Positions 1 through 8,176 of a DNA stretch of 40,428 nt are shown here, piece by piece. Position 1 is the stretch's first letter, and every line of letters starts with the position of its first letter. This DNA comes from Methanoregulaceae archaeon (GTDB lineage Archaea; Halobacteriota; Methanomicrobia; Methanomicrobiales; Methanospirillaceae). Both the position numbers and the translations under genes were made by a program. The stretch is from assembly GCA_015660885.1 (NCBI GenBank), contig JACTUB010000022.1, positions 1 through 40,428 of the forward strand, written 5' to 3'. The notes below the pieces were generated by a model. It did not search any database, was not told the DNA's origin, and saw nothing but the letters and a program-made list of their open reading frames with translations.

Positions 1-12
1 GAATGTGGTACT

Positions 13-1173
13 ATGGGCACCCCGTACTTTAACCGTGATGAATCCATTATTCTGACAGCGCACAAGGTGAATTTCGACTCTGCCACGTCAGACGTCATGC
101 TCACCAGCCAGCGCCTTATCCTTATTGATGCAGGCTATGCCCAGTTCAAACCACTGACAATTTCCCTCGCGACCATTGAGACGGTAATTCCCGGAGAGGA
201 CGCATACGGTAACCCGATTATCACCCTTTCCCTGGCAGCAACGATTCCCGGCGGCGCGACTCAATCAAAAGATCTCGTCTTTTCCCAGAAGACGAGGGGC
301 GAACGGAAGCAGGAATGCAACGACTGGGTAAAACGACTCAAAGAACAGGTCACAGCATTCCGGCAGAAAGCATCCCCCGCCATGGAAACTCCCGCTGACC
401 TGGATACAGACATTATATTTGATGATACCATAACTACCGGTACCGACTATGGCCATGATGGTTCAGTACCACCAAGGATTAGTCCTGCACCGCAGGAACC
501 TGTCGTGATACCGCCGCAAAAAGGTAACTGGGGAGGAGCGGCATTACCGCACAATGCCACTCATGAAGAACTGGCTTCAGGCCGATCCGGTGCTGAGTCT
601 GCGATGGAACTACCCCCAAAAATCCCTTTATCTTCCCGTTTCCATCCAGCCCCTGCTTCACCGGATAAACCGAATTTCACTGCCATTGCAGCAATCATTA
701 TCGTTATCCTTGCGGTTGCCGGAGGGGTGTTTATGTATTCCCATATCCCGCAGGGGACCCCTCCGGAGCTTCCAGCAACTATCACTCCATTGCCAATAAC
801 AACGATTGCGACTCCTGTTCCGACAACAATCGTCCCTGAACAAAACCCCACACCACCTGTTACCCCGCTACCCACAACTCAGCCCGAGGTGATTATTCCC
901 GATACCGGTGTCTGGGTGCGGGTGCAGTACGCGGGAAATTTTACGGGACTCGTTGGAATTTCGGGAGGAATGCAGCAGATAAACGGTTCCGTGAATCAGT
1001 TTTACCGGATACCGACGATAGACGACCTAATAGAGGCAACTATCCAGAAGCAGGACGGATCGGGAAATGTGCTCACAGTTGAAATCTATAAAAACGGCAA
1101 GATGGTCAAACGCAGCACAATCGCATCCCCCATGGGCATCCTTGACCTCCATGTGGATTTGAAGAAAGTATAA
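13..1173 (+). CDS. PH-like domain membrane protein, function unknown
   Basis: The protein is 386 residues. Residues 1-115 look like a bacterial/archaeal PH-like fold: alternating beta strands with a motif LTSQRLILID near residue 30, typical of such domains, and a final helix. A low-complexity linker follows. One strongly hydrophobic segment (about residues 223-243, rich in Ile/Val/Ala) should cross the membrane. Then comes a Thr/Pro-rich stalk and a C-terminal beta-rich domain of about 90 residues containing GVWVRVQYAGNFTG, which should lie outside the cell. The reading frame is open to the window edge, so the ATG used here may not be the true start, and no Shine-Dalgarno is visible. Similar PH-TM-beta architectures are common in Methanomicrobiales, but I cannot assign a function. 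It has no evident link to the metal genes downstream. Confidence 0.75.
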   Translation: MGTPYFNRDESIILTAHKVNFDSATSDVMLTSQRLILIDAGYAQFKPLTISLATIETVIPGEDAYGNPIITLSLAATIPGGATQSKDLVFSQKTRGERKQECNDWVKRLKEQVTAFRQKASPAMETPADLDTDIIFDDTITTGTDYGHDGSVPPRISPAPQEPVVIPPQKGNWGGAALPHNATHEELASGRSGAESAMELPPKIPLSSRFHPAPASPDKPNFTAIAAIIIVILAVAGGVFMYSHIPQGTPPELPATITPLPITTIATPVPTTIVPEQNPTPPVTPLPTTQPEVIIPDTGVWVRVQYAGNFTGLVGISGGMQQINGSVNQFYRIPTIDDLIEATIQKQDGSGNVLTVEIYKNGKMVKRSTIASPMGILDLHVDLKKV

Positions 1174-1388
1174 TTCCCGGGAACCATCCTGTCAGTGATC
1201 ATATAATGGTACATCATCGATCGTTTTAGGTCTGTACAGAGTTTCGTTTGTTGTGTCGATCTGCCTGGCGTCGCGATTCTTGCCGGGCAGATTGCGCTCA
1301 ACTCTATATCGGTCGATAGCCATACACATAATCAGGAAAACAACACAGGAGTTGAAGGGAATTAATCCTTCCGCTCACAGTATTTTAA

Positions 1389-1817
1389 TTATTTTGCCGA
1401 TACCTTTGCTTTCGTTTTTTCTTCAACGGATTTTTGAACAGGTTTTTTCGTCCACACCAGTATGTCACCATCGAAAGAGAACGAATTCATGAAGGATATC
1501 CTGATATCATCAGGCACGGTTGATGTATCTGCATTTTGTGGAACGATAAGGAGAATATCACTCTTCTGGACCTGCCCGTAGGGCCCGGTTATACTGGAAC
1601 GCATGCTTTCAAGTTTTTCTTTAGGAACGGTCTTTTCAAATGAAACAAGGACTTTTTTGGATTCTTTTTTTCCGGAAATAGTGCGTTCAGCAATAAATTC
1701 CTGGTCATATCCTCCTGATGAAGAAGAAGGGGTTATTTTCCAGCCATCATAGGTAGATAAAAACCGGTTGATCTCCTGCCTGGCAAACTGGTGCATAATA
1801 TCCTTGTTGCTTCCCAT
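1389..1817 (-). CDS. Orphan small protein family, paralog 1 of 3
   Basis: A 142-residue soluble protein with no recognised domain. Two paralogs lie in this window, at 8177-8596 and 34185-34616. Shared features are an N-terminal helix with DIMHQF and QEI, the motif YDGWKITP, a central strand pattern ending in VPQNADTS, and a late motif of the type SFxFDGxxLVWxKKPV. The alternating strand/helix pattern suggests a compact alpha/beta fold, possibly restriction-endonuclease-like, but I see no catalytic signature and make no functional call. I chose the ATG that gives an MG-start as in the other two copies; a TTG lies two codons upstream. The C-terminus is a Lys-rich tail. All three copies lie beside molybdenum/tungsten genes or their neighbours. 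Confidence 0.75.
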   Translation of the reverse strand: MGSNKDIMHQFARQEINRFLSTYDGWKITPSSSSGGYDQEFIAERTISGKKESKKVLVSFEKTVPKEKLESMRSSITGPYGQVQKSDILLIVPQNADTSTVPDDIRISFMNSFSFDGDILVWTKKPVQKSVEEKTKAKVSAK

Positions 1818-2013
1818 ATTCAATCAGTGATAGTTACCCGATATTCAATAAAAAACTATGGTTTCATCGGCGAAGGCAAAGTTATTAAAAAATGTAAATT
1901 ACTATTTGAAAACAAAATAGTTTTATTAAATAAAACATTCCGGCAAAATGCCCTGTCTATGGGCAGAGCTTTGAAACACGGCATTTATTTTCTTGAACAA
2001 CAAAAAAACCGTG

Positions 2014-2418
2014 ATGCACAATAACTCCACCTGCCCATTCTGCTCACCGTTCGGCGACGACATCATAACACGGAACACGTTGTGTTATGCCCGATGGGAC
2101 CGGTTCCCGGTATCCAAAGGACACCTGCTGATAATGCCATTCCGGCACACCCCGGATTATTTTACCCTGATCCCCGAAGAGAAGCTGGCACTGGCGGAGC
2201 TCATTGAAGAATGTAAGGCCATTGTTGAGGATAATTTTAAGCCAGACGGTTATAATATCGGGTTTAATATCGGCAGCGCAGCCGGCCAGACGGTCATGCA
2301 CTGCCACTGCCATTTCATCCCCAGGTACGAGGGGGATACCGATAACCCCCGGGGAGGAGTCCGTCGCGTTGTTGCCGGGAAATACTACAAGGATCCCATG
2401 CGAACCACCCGTTCATGA
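2014..2418 (+). CDS. HIT-family nucleotide hydrolase/transferase
   Basis: A 134-residue HIT protein. The catalytic histidine triad is visible as HCHCHFIPRY near the C-terminal third (His-x-His-x-His), preceded by FNIGSAAGQTVMH, the usual HIT strand-helix. N-terminal CPFC suggests a zinc-binding pair, as in many HIT proteins, and SKGHLLIMPFRHTPDYF is the typical second motif. The family hydrolyses or transfers nucleoside phosphates (Ap4A, AMP-lysine or similar); the exact substrate cannot be read from sequence. An in-frame TTG seven codons upstream and an adjacent GTG are alternative starts; the ATG is preferred. The gene appears monocistronic, with an AT-rich upstream region, and has no clear functional tie to the neighbouring molbindin. 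Confidence 0.9.
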   Translation: MHNNSTCPFCSPFGDDIITRNTLCYARWDRFPVSKGHLLIMPFRHTPDYFTLIPEEKLALAELIEECKAIVEDNFKPDGYNIGFNIGSAAGQTVMHCHCHFIPRYEGDTDNPRGGVRRVVAGKYYKDPMRTTRS

Positions 2419-2527
2419 GCATCCGCTCATAAGAAAAATACAGCATCTGTGGGGAATATGTGGATGCCTTATTTTCAACTCGTGTTTAATTAGAATGGCG
2501 TCATATAAGAATTCTAAAAAAAGGTTG

Positions 2528-2749
2528 TTAATCGAGTCCTACCATCACTTCGGATGCTTTGACGATCGCGGAGACTTTCAATCCTTCCCGGAGATTCATT
2601 TTTTCCGCAGAATGGGTGGTAATGGATGAGACAACCTCATTGCCGCCGGCAATGGAGATAATTACTTCCGTGCTCACCGGGCCTTTCTTGATCATCTTCA
2701 CGGTTCCCGGGATCTGGTTTCGTGCACTTATCTTCATGGTTTTCACCAT
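2528..2749 (-). CDS. mop: Molbindin (Mop-type molybdate/tungstate-binding protein), copy 1
   Basis: A 73-residue single TOBE/Mop domain: ISARNQIPGTV starts the first strand, followed by the GPVSTEV and HSAEKMNL segments and ending in AIVKASEVMVG, all hallmarks of molbindins. The family assembles into hexamers that bind molybdate or tungstate oxyanions in the cytoplasm and buffers the metal. Here it may substitute for the missing TOBE domain of the nearby ModC (4775-5482). It is almost identical to the copy at 10158-10379, with 6 residue differences in 73. The start MVKTM is the same in both copies, with ATG directly followed by GTG. A TATA-like element sits about 22 bp upstream, implying a leaderless or nearly leaderless mRNA. 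Confidence 0.93.
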   Translation of the reverse strand: MVKTMKISARNQIPGTVKMIKKGPVSTEVIISIAGGNEVVSSITTHSAEKMNLREGLKVSAIVKASEVMVGLD

Positions 2750-2766
2750 GCATACTCGTTATTGGT

Positions 2767-2777
2767 TGTATTTAAAC
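2767..2777 (-). promoter_or_regulatory. TATA box of mop copy 1
   Basis: On the minus strand the sequence GTTTAAATACA lies about 18-28 bp upstream of the ATG. It matches an archaeal TATA box placed so that transcription would start at or just before the start codon. The second mop gene has TTAAATA at the same distance, and both share the CGAGTATGC / CAAGTACGC tract just before ATG, which supports a conserved leaderless promoter. Confidence 0.55.
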
Positions 2778-2790
2778 ATTCCAACAGAGA

Positions 2791-2881
2791 GTGCTGTTGT
2801 GTTAACGGGACTTAATGAAAATTATACCGTAGTGACCTATCAATGTTGACTATTTAAACGTCCCACAGAAGCAACAGAACC
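2791..2881 (+). repeat. Palindromic repeat element of about 92 bp, copy 1 (subfamily A)
   Basis: This is one of four copies in the window (also 12046-12135, 19632-19724, 21767-21860). It begins TGCTGTTG, then TTAACGGGACTTAAT, and ends TTTAAACGTCCC...GCAACAGAA. The two ends are imperfect inverted repeats (CTGTTG and GGGAC are shared), so the element can fold into a long hairpin. Copies 1 and 2 are nearly identical throughout; copies 3 and 4 share a different centre. There is no coding capacity. A MITE-like mobile element is the simplest explanation; a structured RNA or intergenic regulatory repeat is the alternative. This copy lies 41 bp upstream of the mop start. Confidence 0.8.
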
Positions 2882-2900
2882 CGTAGGAACAACAAAACAC

Positions 2901-3671
2901 TCACAGTTTAATCTTCCTGAAGGCATACGTACCGACGAGGATCATGACAAGTGAAAATACGCTTATGACGAGGAGATCGAGACCAAGGTTGAATCGGTGC
3001 AACCCGATGAGCGTCCCCCGCAATCCGTCCACTGAATAGGTTGCAGGATTAAGCAATACGAACGGAGCGAGCCATGATGGCAGATTCTCGATAGGAAAGA
3101 GGGCTCCGGAAAGGAAAAACATCGGGAATATCAGGAAGCTGCTTATGAGCTGGAACCCTTCAGGGCTCTCCATCTGTGAGCCGATAATAAGGCCGATGCT
3201 GACAAGCCCAACTGTCGTTACGAACAAAAAAGCGCATGAAATGGCGACTGTAAGTGGTGAGAAGGTAATCCCTGCCAGCACACCGGTCGCCGTGAATGCA
3301 TAGCCGATTACGAGCAGGATGGCTGACTGCAGGAGTGTATCAGTAGAGCCCCCGAGGATCTTGCCGATAAAAATGGATGTCCTTGACATCGGGGATACCA
3401 GAACTTCTTTTAAGAAATCAATTTTTTTATCCCAGACGATATATACACCGAAAAAGACCGCCGAAAACAATAACGACTGGATAAGGATTCCCGGGTACAG
3501 GAAAGTTAAGTAATCCACTCCCCCGAAGGATAATACGGATCCAAGGCCTCCTCCGATAATCAGGAGCCAGAGTACCGGGTTGACGATTGATGCAACTATC
3601 CGGGACCTCTCCCGCTGGAAGACCTTGAATTCGCGGTACCAGAGTGCATAGATCCCTTTCAGATCGCTCAT
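2901..3671 (-). CDS. ABC-2 type transporter permease (DrrB-like)
   Basis: A 256-residue integral membrane protein with about six hydrophobic segments (PVLWLLIIGGGLGSVLSF, the LLFSAVFFGVYIVW region, and others up to LLVISVFSLVMILVG). The soluble stretch KKIDFLKEVLVSPMSRTSIF is the conserved cytoplasmic coupling region of ABC-2 permeases. Its start overlaps the end of the ATPase gene at 3668-4636 by 4 bp, so the two are translationally coupled and form one exporter. The substrate is unknown; DrrAB/NodIJ-type systems export drugs, lipids or polysaccharide parts. Nothing in the sequence ties it to metal transport, despite the adjacent mod operon. Confidence 0.9.
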   Translation of the reverse strand: MSDLKGIYALWYREFKVFQRERSRIVASIVNPVLWLLIIGGGLGSVLSFGGVDYLTFLYPGILIQSLLFSAVFFGVYIVWDKKIDFLKEVLVSPMSRTSIFIGKILGGSTDTLLQSAILLVIGYAFTATGVLAGITFSPLTVAISCAFLFVTTVGLVSIGLIIGSQMESPEGFQLISSFLIFPMFFLSGALFPIENLPSWLAPFVLLNPATYSVDGLRGTLIGLHRFNLGLDLLVISVFSLVMILVGTYAFRKIKL

Positions 3672-4636
3672 TTTCTCAATCCTGCCTGCATTACTTTTTC
3701 GGCCCAGCCCCCCTCAGGGGCCCCTTCCCGGATCGCTCTGCCGGTATAGTGGATAAACACGTCCTCTAGTGTCAGCGGACGGACCTCGACGGCTTCCACC
3801 GTTCCTACGCGGCCCAGAAGGTCCTGCAGGTGCTGGCTGGCATCCTGGACAGTCACGCTGATACCCTCGTCGTCTTTATTGACATTTTTGACATAGTCCA
3901 GCTTCATGAGCGATTCCATGCTGAAGTTTCTCACTCTCATGCGGATGATATCGCCGCCAAGGTCTTTTTTCAGCTGGTCCGGAGGACCAAGTGCAACGAT
4001 CTTCCCACGGTCTATGATCGCGAGCCGGTCGCAGAGCCGGTCGGCCTCGTCCATATAGTGGGTGGTAATGATGATGGTGATATTCTTCTCTGTTGCCAGT
4101 TTCTTAATGTATTCCCAGATATGCTCCCGCGTCTGGGGGTCGAGGCCGAGCGTCGGTTCATCCAAAAATAAAACCTCGGGGTGATGCATCAGGCCCCGTG
4201 CAAGCTCAAGCCTTCTCCGCATTCCTCCGGAATATTTCTTGACCATGTCATCTTTTCTGTTAGTAAGGTCAACGAGCGCAAGTACCTCCACGATTCTTTC
4301 CTCTCTCACTTCAGCGTCCATATCGTAAAGAAGGCCGTGGAGCTTCAAGTTCTCGTACCCGGTCAGCACCTCATCTGAACTTGGGTCCTGGAAGACGATT
4401 CCGATAGATTTCCTGACCTGGTCGGGCTGGCGTATGATGTCAAAATTATTCACGAGCGCCGTCCCGGATGTCGGCTGGATTAGGGTGGTCAGCATCAGGA
4501 GGGTTGTCGACTTTCCCGCCCCGTTGGGGCCAAGAAGCCCGAATACCTCCCCTTTCTCGATCTTCAAGTCAAGGTTATCCACAGCGGTGAGGTTACTATA
4601 TTTTTTCGTCAATTTTTTTGTCTCAATGATATGCAT
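3668..4636 (-). CDS. ABC transporter ATP-binding protein (DrrA-like)
   Basis: A 322-residue ATPase. It has Walker A GPNGAGKST near residue 36, Q-loop VFQDPSSDEVLTGYENL, signature YSGGMRRRLELARGL, Walker B VLFLDEPTLGLDP and the H-loop TTHYMDEADRL. The C-terminal extension (about residues 235-322), containing RPLTLEDVFIHYTGR, is typical of DrrA/CcmA-like ATPases paired with ABC-2 permeases. It powers the permease encoded just downstream with a 4-bp overlap. The ATG at 4636 is preceded at short distance by GGAG/AAGGT, a plausible ribosome site. It is a separate unit from the upstream modC, from which it is divided by about 140 AT-rich bases. Confidence 0.93.
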   Translation of the reverse strand: MHIIETKKLTKKYSNLTAVDNLDLKIEKGEVFGLLGPNGAGKSTTLLMLTTLIQPTSGTALVNNFDIIRQPDQVRKSIGIVFQDPSSDEVLTGYENLKLHGLLYDMDAEVREERIVEVLALVDLTNRKDDMVKKYSGGMRRRLELARGLMHHPEVLFLDEPTLGLDPQTREHIWEYIKKLATEKNITIIITTHYMDEADRLCDRLAIIDRGKIVALGPPDQLKKDLGGDIIRMRVRNFSMESLMKLDYVKNVNKDDEGISVTVQDASQHLQDLLGRVGTVEAVEVRPLTLEDVFIHYTGRAIREGAPEGGWAEKVMQAGLRK

Positions 4637-4774
4637 ACCTTCTCCGTTCCCCTTTGTCAGACCGCTATCAGGCTCTAGGTCAATGATATTAAAATAAAAA
4701 CAATCCCTCTTTAATATCTCAAGAATAATTTAGACAAGTAACGTTAAACTTAAGATCATTCACTGATATCTTAC

Positions 4775-5482
4775 TCACTCTGCATATTTGGATACACTGC
4801 CGTTACCCACTGCGGGTAGATCACGGGATTTTCCCTCCCATATATTTGTACCTTGGCTAAGTATGCAGATCCGGTCACCCATGTCGTGGGCATCTTCTAC
4901 CCTGTGTGTTACAACAATACAGGGAATTCGCCGTTCTGCAACAAAATCTTTGACCATGTGTTTCACAGAATCCATACTGCTGGCATCGAGTGCAGTGAAC
5001 GGTTCGTCAAGCATAAGGAGTCCGGGTTCGATGGCAAGTGCGCGTGCAAGGGCAACCCTCTGCTTCTGTCCCCCGGAAAGGTTGCCTGCCCTCACACCGG
5101 CTAGTTCTTGGACATCCATCAGTTCCATCCAGTGATTGACGCGTTGTATGATGAGGTCTTTTTGTATGTGCTGCACCTTCATCCCGTAGGCAATATTCTC
5201 AGCTACGGAAAGGTGGGGAAATGCGGCAATGTTCTGGAGGACGTATCCTATATGGCGATCTTCGACCGGCAGATTAATTGCATTTGCGGAATCAAAGAAG
5301 GGGGTTTTATTAAGTGTGATGGATCCGTTATCCGGTTTAAGCAGGCCGGATATACTGTTGAGTACTGTCGACTTTCCTGCCCCGTTCTCCCCCATAAGAA
5401 CAAGGATCTCTCCCGGGTTCACCCGGAGATTCAGGTCGAGGGGGAAGTCCCGGAGCTGTTTATGGAGATTGGCTTCAAGCAT
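4775..5482 (-). CDS. modC: Molybdate/tungstate ABC transporter ATPase ModC, without TOBE domain
   Basis: A 235-residue ATPase with Walker A GENGAGKST, signature LSGGQKQRVALARAL, Walker B LLMLDEPFTALD and switch VVTHRVEDAHDMGDRI. It drives oxyanion uptake through ModB. Family ModC proteins often carry a C-terminal TOBE (mop) domain that senses molybdate; this one stops after the nucleotide-binding domain, so sensing may depend on the stand-alone molbindins. I start at the ATG that overlaps the modB stop by 8 bp (ATGCTTGA); a longer frame opens 12 codons upstream inside modB but adds no conserved sequence. A decayed second copy of its C-terminal part lies at 12538-12735. Confidence 0.9.
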   Translation of the reverse strand: MLEANLHKQLRDFPLDLNLRVNPGEILVLMGENGAGKSTVLNSISGLLKPDNGSITLNKTPFFDSANAINLPVEDRHIGYVLQNIAAFPHLSVAENIAYGMKVQHIQKDLIIQRVNHWMELMDVQELAGVRAGNLSGGQKQRVALARALAIEPGLLMLDEPFTALDASSMDSVKHMVKDFVAERRIPCIVVTHRVEDAHDMGDRICILSQGTNIWEGKSRDLPAVGNGSVSKYAE

Positions 5483-6296
5483 GCTGCACTTCCCGGCTGG
5501 CAAGGAATCTGACGGCAATCATGATAGCAAACGAGATGAGAACCAGCAGGATGGAGATCGTGAGACCGATATTGAAGTTTCCTTCCATACCGACATATAC
5601 CGCTAAGGGCATGGTCTGCGTAACTCCCGGGAGGTTACCGGCAAACATGATGGTTGCCCCGAACTCGCCAAGGGCCCTCCCGAACGTCATAACTGCACCA
5701 GATACGAGCCCGCTGGCAGTGAGGGGAATGGTAATAGTTATAAAGATGCGAAACGCTGAAGCCCCGAGCGTTCTCGCAGTCTGTTCGTACGCAGGATCGA
5801 GCTGTTCAAAAAGGGATTTTGCCTGACGGAGGTAAAATGGCGATGCGACGAAGATCTGGGCCATGATGACGGCCACTGTCGTGAATGCAAGCGTGATGCC
5901 GAATATATTCAGGTATCGCCCGATGAGTCCGACCCTCCCGTACAGGACAAGCAAGGCGACTCCAGCGACTGCAGGTGGCAGAACCAGTGGCAAATCGATG
6001 AGTGTGTCTACGATCATCTTCCCAGGGTAAGTGTTCCGGCAGTGGATATAGGCAAACGGGGTGCCCACAAGGATGACGATTCCGAGCGAGATAACTGAAG
6101 TGATCAGGCTTAGCCGGAGAGCACTCTGGACATCCGCGTCTGAAAGGGAAGAGAAGAAGAGTTCCGGTGTTGTACGGAAGAAGAGTGCGGCAACAGGCAG
6201 GGCGAGGTAAAGGGTGACCAAAATGATCAGGCCGGCTGCACCAATAACTGTCAGAGTGCGGAGGAGGTTGTTTGGTTCGAGGAACGAGCGTGTCAT
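5475..6296 (-). CDS. modB: Molybdate/tungstate ABC transporter permease ModB
   Basis: A 273-residue inner-membrane permease with six likely transmembrane segments. The family signature is visible: LPLVLPPAVAGVALLVLYGR in the third segment, and the EAA loop ARTLGASAFRIFITITIPLT that docks onto ModC. It continues with FGRALGEFGATIMFAGN, characteristic of molybdate/tungstate and sulfate permeases. It forms an operon with modA upstream (about 50 bp gap) and modC downstream (8-bp overlap). Whether Mo, W or both are carried cannot be read from the permease. Confidence 0.95.
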   Translation of the reverse strand: MTRSFLEPNNLLRTLTVIGAAGLIILVTLYLALPVAALFFRTTPELFFSSLSDADVQSALRLSLITSVISLGIVILVGTPFAYIHCRNTYPGKMIVDTLIDLPLVLPPAVAGVALLVLYGRVGLIGRYLNIFGITLAFTTVAVIMAQIFVASPFYLRQAKSLFEQLDPAYEQTARTLGASAFRIFITITIPLTASGLVSGAVMTFGRALGEFGATIMFAGNLPGVTQTMPLAVYVGMEGNFNIGLTISILLVLISFAIMIAVRFLASREVQHA

Positions 6297-6347
6297 GAAG
6301 GAAAAACAACAGTCCGTGTTCCTGCAATCTTAATCCTCAAAAAAAAG

Positions 6348-7316
6348 TTAGGAAACTGGTCTGAATCCATAATCCTTGAGTATCTGTTGCCCAATGCTTG
6401 AGAGCATGAAATCCTCAAATTCCTGTGCCGTCCCGCTGTTCTGGGTTTGTTGCATCACTCCGATAGTGTAGGTCTGGAGGTAATTATCTGCCTTCGGGAT
6501 AGTGATCGCACTGTAGGTGTCTTTGGGGGCAGCGGTGTATGTGGATTCGTAGACAAAGCCGGCGTCCACTTCACCGAGGGACACCTTGGTCGCGACTCCG
6601 GGTTCTGAAGTCTCATAGGTCACAACGTTACTAAATACGGATTTGTTCCAGTCCTGGTTGTAGGTCGATTTTGCAAGGTTTGCAAGTACAGCGTAGGTTG
6701 CTGTGCCGGCCGGTACTGTCTTGTCCTCCATAGCGATTTTCACACCCGGCTTTGCAAGGTCAGCAAGTGTCTTTATATTACCGGGATTGGTTGCCGGTAG
6801 GATCACTATCACATAGTTTGTTGTCAGCGGTTTGACGGTACTGTTCATGAAATATCCTTCACCCTTAAGGGTGTTGGTATACGAGTTGCTTGCAGATATG
6901 AATACATCGGCATAAGCCCCGTTCTCTACTTGTGTCTTGAGGGCCTGTGTGCCATCAAGGTTGAAGACGGCTGTATGGCCGGGATATGCCTGCGAAAACT
7001 CAGTTCCGAGTTTACCGGAAACTCCCTTGAGTGAAGCTGCAGTATACACTATCAGCGTTTTTTCCGATGGTGTATAATTCGGTACAGGTGTTGAAGTTAC
7101 CACGACTGCGGTTGTTGTCGGAGGTACGACAGTTGTCGGTGCCGGTGTTGAAACCACAGTCGTTGTCATGGATTGAACAGGAGCTGTCGTTGCAGGTGGG
7201 GTAGTGACAGGCTTAGTGGTGGGCTGAGATGTCGTGCAGCCGGCAAAGAATGCCGCAATGATCAGGAGTGCACATACAATACTGATGGTGGTAAATATCC
7301 GGTATGATTTATCCAT
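6348..7316 (-). CDS. modA: Molybdate/tungstate-binding lipoprotein ModA
   Basis: A 322-residue extracytoplasmic binding protein. An N-terminal hydrophobic segment ends in a lipobox-like AFFAGC (Cys 27), followed by a Thr/Pro/Val-rich tether to about residue 85, as in many methanogen lipoproteins. The binding domain begins TLIVYTAASLKGVSGKL and contains NLDGTQALKTQVENGAYADV, the ModA oxyanion-pocket region, then EPGVATKVSLGEVDAGFVYE. Length without the tether matches ModA (about 235 residues). It captures the oxyanion outside the cell and delivers it to ModB. The 5' region holds a TTACA...TGTAA palindrome that could be a regulator site. Confidence 0.93.
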   Translation of the reverse strand: MDKSYRIFTTISIVCALLIIAAFFAGCTTSQPTTKPVTTPPATTAPVQSMTTTVVSTPAPTTVVPPTTTAVVVTSTPVPNYTPSEKTLIVYTAASLKGVSGKLGTEFSQAYPGHTAVFNLDGTQALKTQVENGAYADVFISASNSYTNTLKGEGYFMNSTVKPLTTNYVIVILPATNPGNIKTLADLAKPGVKIAMEDKTVPAGTATYAVLANLAKSTYNQDWNKSVFSNVVTYETSEPGVATKVSLGEVDAGFVYESTYTAAPKDTYSAITIPKADNYLQTYTIGVMQQTQNSGTAQEFEDFMLSSIGQQILKDYGFRPVS

Positions 7317-7369
7317 AAAACATCATTCCAGTATGTAAGAACGTTCAGCAGATGTAAAAGTTTTTTCAT

Positions 7370-7388
7370 TTACATTTTTCATTTGTAA
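7370..7388. promoter_or_regulatory. Palindrome TTACA-N9-TGTAA upstream of modA
   Basis: A perfect 5-bp inverted repeat with a 9-bp spacer lies 54-72 bp upstream of the modA start. Further TGTAA/TTACA half-sites occur nearby at about 7334-7338 and 7354-7358. The position suits an operator for a metal-sensing repressor, by analogy with mod operons in other prokaryotes. The motif is short and the region is AT-rich, so chance is possible. Confidence 0.35.
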
Positions 7389-8119
7389 CTGAATGTTTTT
7401 AAATAGTTCATAATCGATTAGCTCGGTCGGATATAATTATTTTTTTATATAATTTCTTTAACTAATCTAGTATGCCAAGAAGGACTCCTTTCCCCCCTGC
7501 TTTTCAATATGTTTCTCTCTCTCCTCTCTCCACTTGGACATTATTGATACAATTTAACTATAAGATTCAAACCAGATCATTGTCTCATGGGATGCACATA
7601 CCATGCGGACACATGCACGGTTGCATGTATGTCATAGTATTTCTATGCAATCCGTTATACAGATACGGCGCCATGGAGGATCAAGAACAGTCAGGATCTT
7701 CCTAGTTCCGTTTATTCATTCCAATAGTTAGAAATCAGATCTGAATGGCTTCTCAAGATAGGGTGAAGTTATTTTTCCGGTTATTGTCATCAATGACACT
7801 TTTTGAATTCAGGTGCCAAACGAGACAAAAGAGATATGAAATATCCACGTAAAACGGGGGGTCTCCCGGACGCAGCTGATCAGAATGGCTGAAAAAGCGG
7901 GGAGGGATTATAGTGAATGTTTGCATCAATCTGAACATGCGGATTGTTAGTGGTACAATATATCAATAATTTGAATGATCTATTCCTTTATTGCACCATA
8001 CTTCGCAACAGTGGGGGTGCCTTTTACCTACCGGATGACTTCGAGTTCCTGGATCTATCGGTAAAAGTGCGACGAACCTATCATAATATCAATTATAAAT
8101 ATTTAATTTTTTAAAAAAA
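7389..8119. other. Intergenic region of about 730 bp, no gene recognised
   Basis: No open frame here has a convincing protein. The region lies between divergent units: modA on the minus strand and the orphan-family paralog 2 on the plus strand. It is AT-rich at both ends and has a mixed middle part at about 7560-7950. One short perfect palindrome, CATGCA-CGGT-TGCATG at 7612-7627, is visible but not obviously placed for any gene. The middle may be decayed coding sequence; I could not identify a source. Confidence 0.5.
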
Positions 8120-8138
8120 TTAAACAATTTACCAAAAC
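8120..8138. promoter_or_regulatory. Motif TTAAACAATTTACCAAAAC shared with 34661-34680
   Basis: This 19-bp string lies 39-57 bp upstream of paralog 2 of the orphan family. A near copy, TTAAACAATTTAACTAAAAC, lies 45-64 bp upstream of paralog 3, in inverted orientation relative to its gene. Sharing across two paralogs suggests a common regulator or a common promoter, but the AT-rich context weakens the case. Confidence 0.3.
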
Positions 8139-8176
8139 TTTTATTTCTCATTGATTCCAATGGTTGATGATAAGGT

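Noticed and set aside
1174..1388. A stretch reading DLPGVAILAGQIALNSIS that resembled a gene relic
   Set aside because: It is too short and matches no family I can name; the pattern could be chance in a 215-bp gap.
7612..7627. Palindrome CATGCA-CGGT-TGCATG
   Set aside because: It is perfect, but it lies about 300 bp from modA and 550 bp from the next gene, so no regulatory role can be argued.
7472..7938. Small open frames in the modA upstream region
   Set aside because: They are low in protein character, lack ribosome sites, and are of the length expected by chance.
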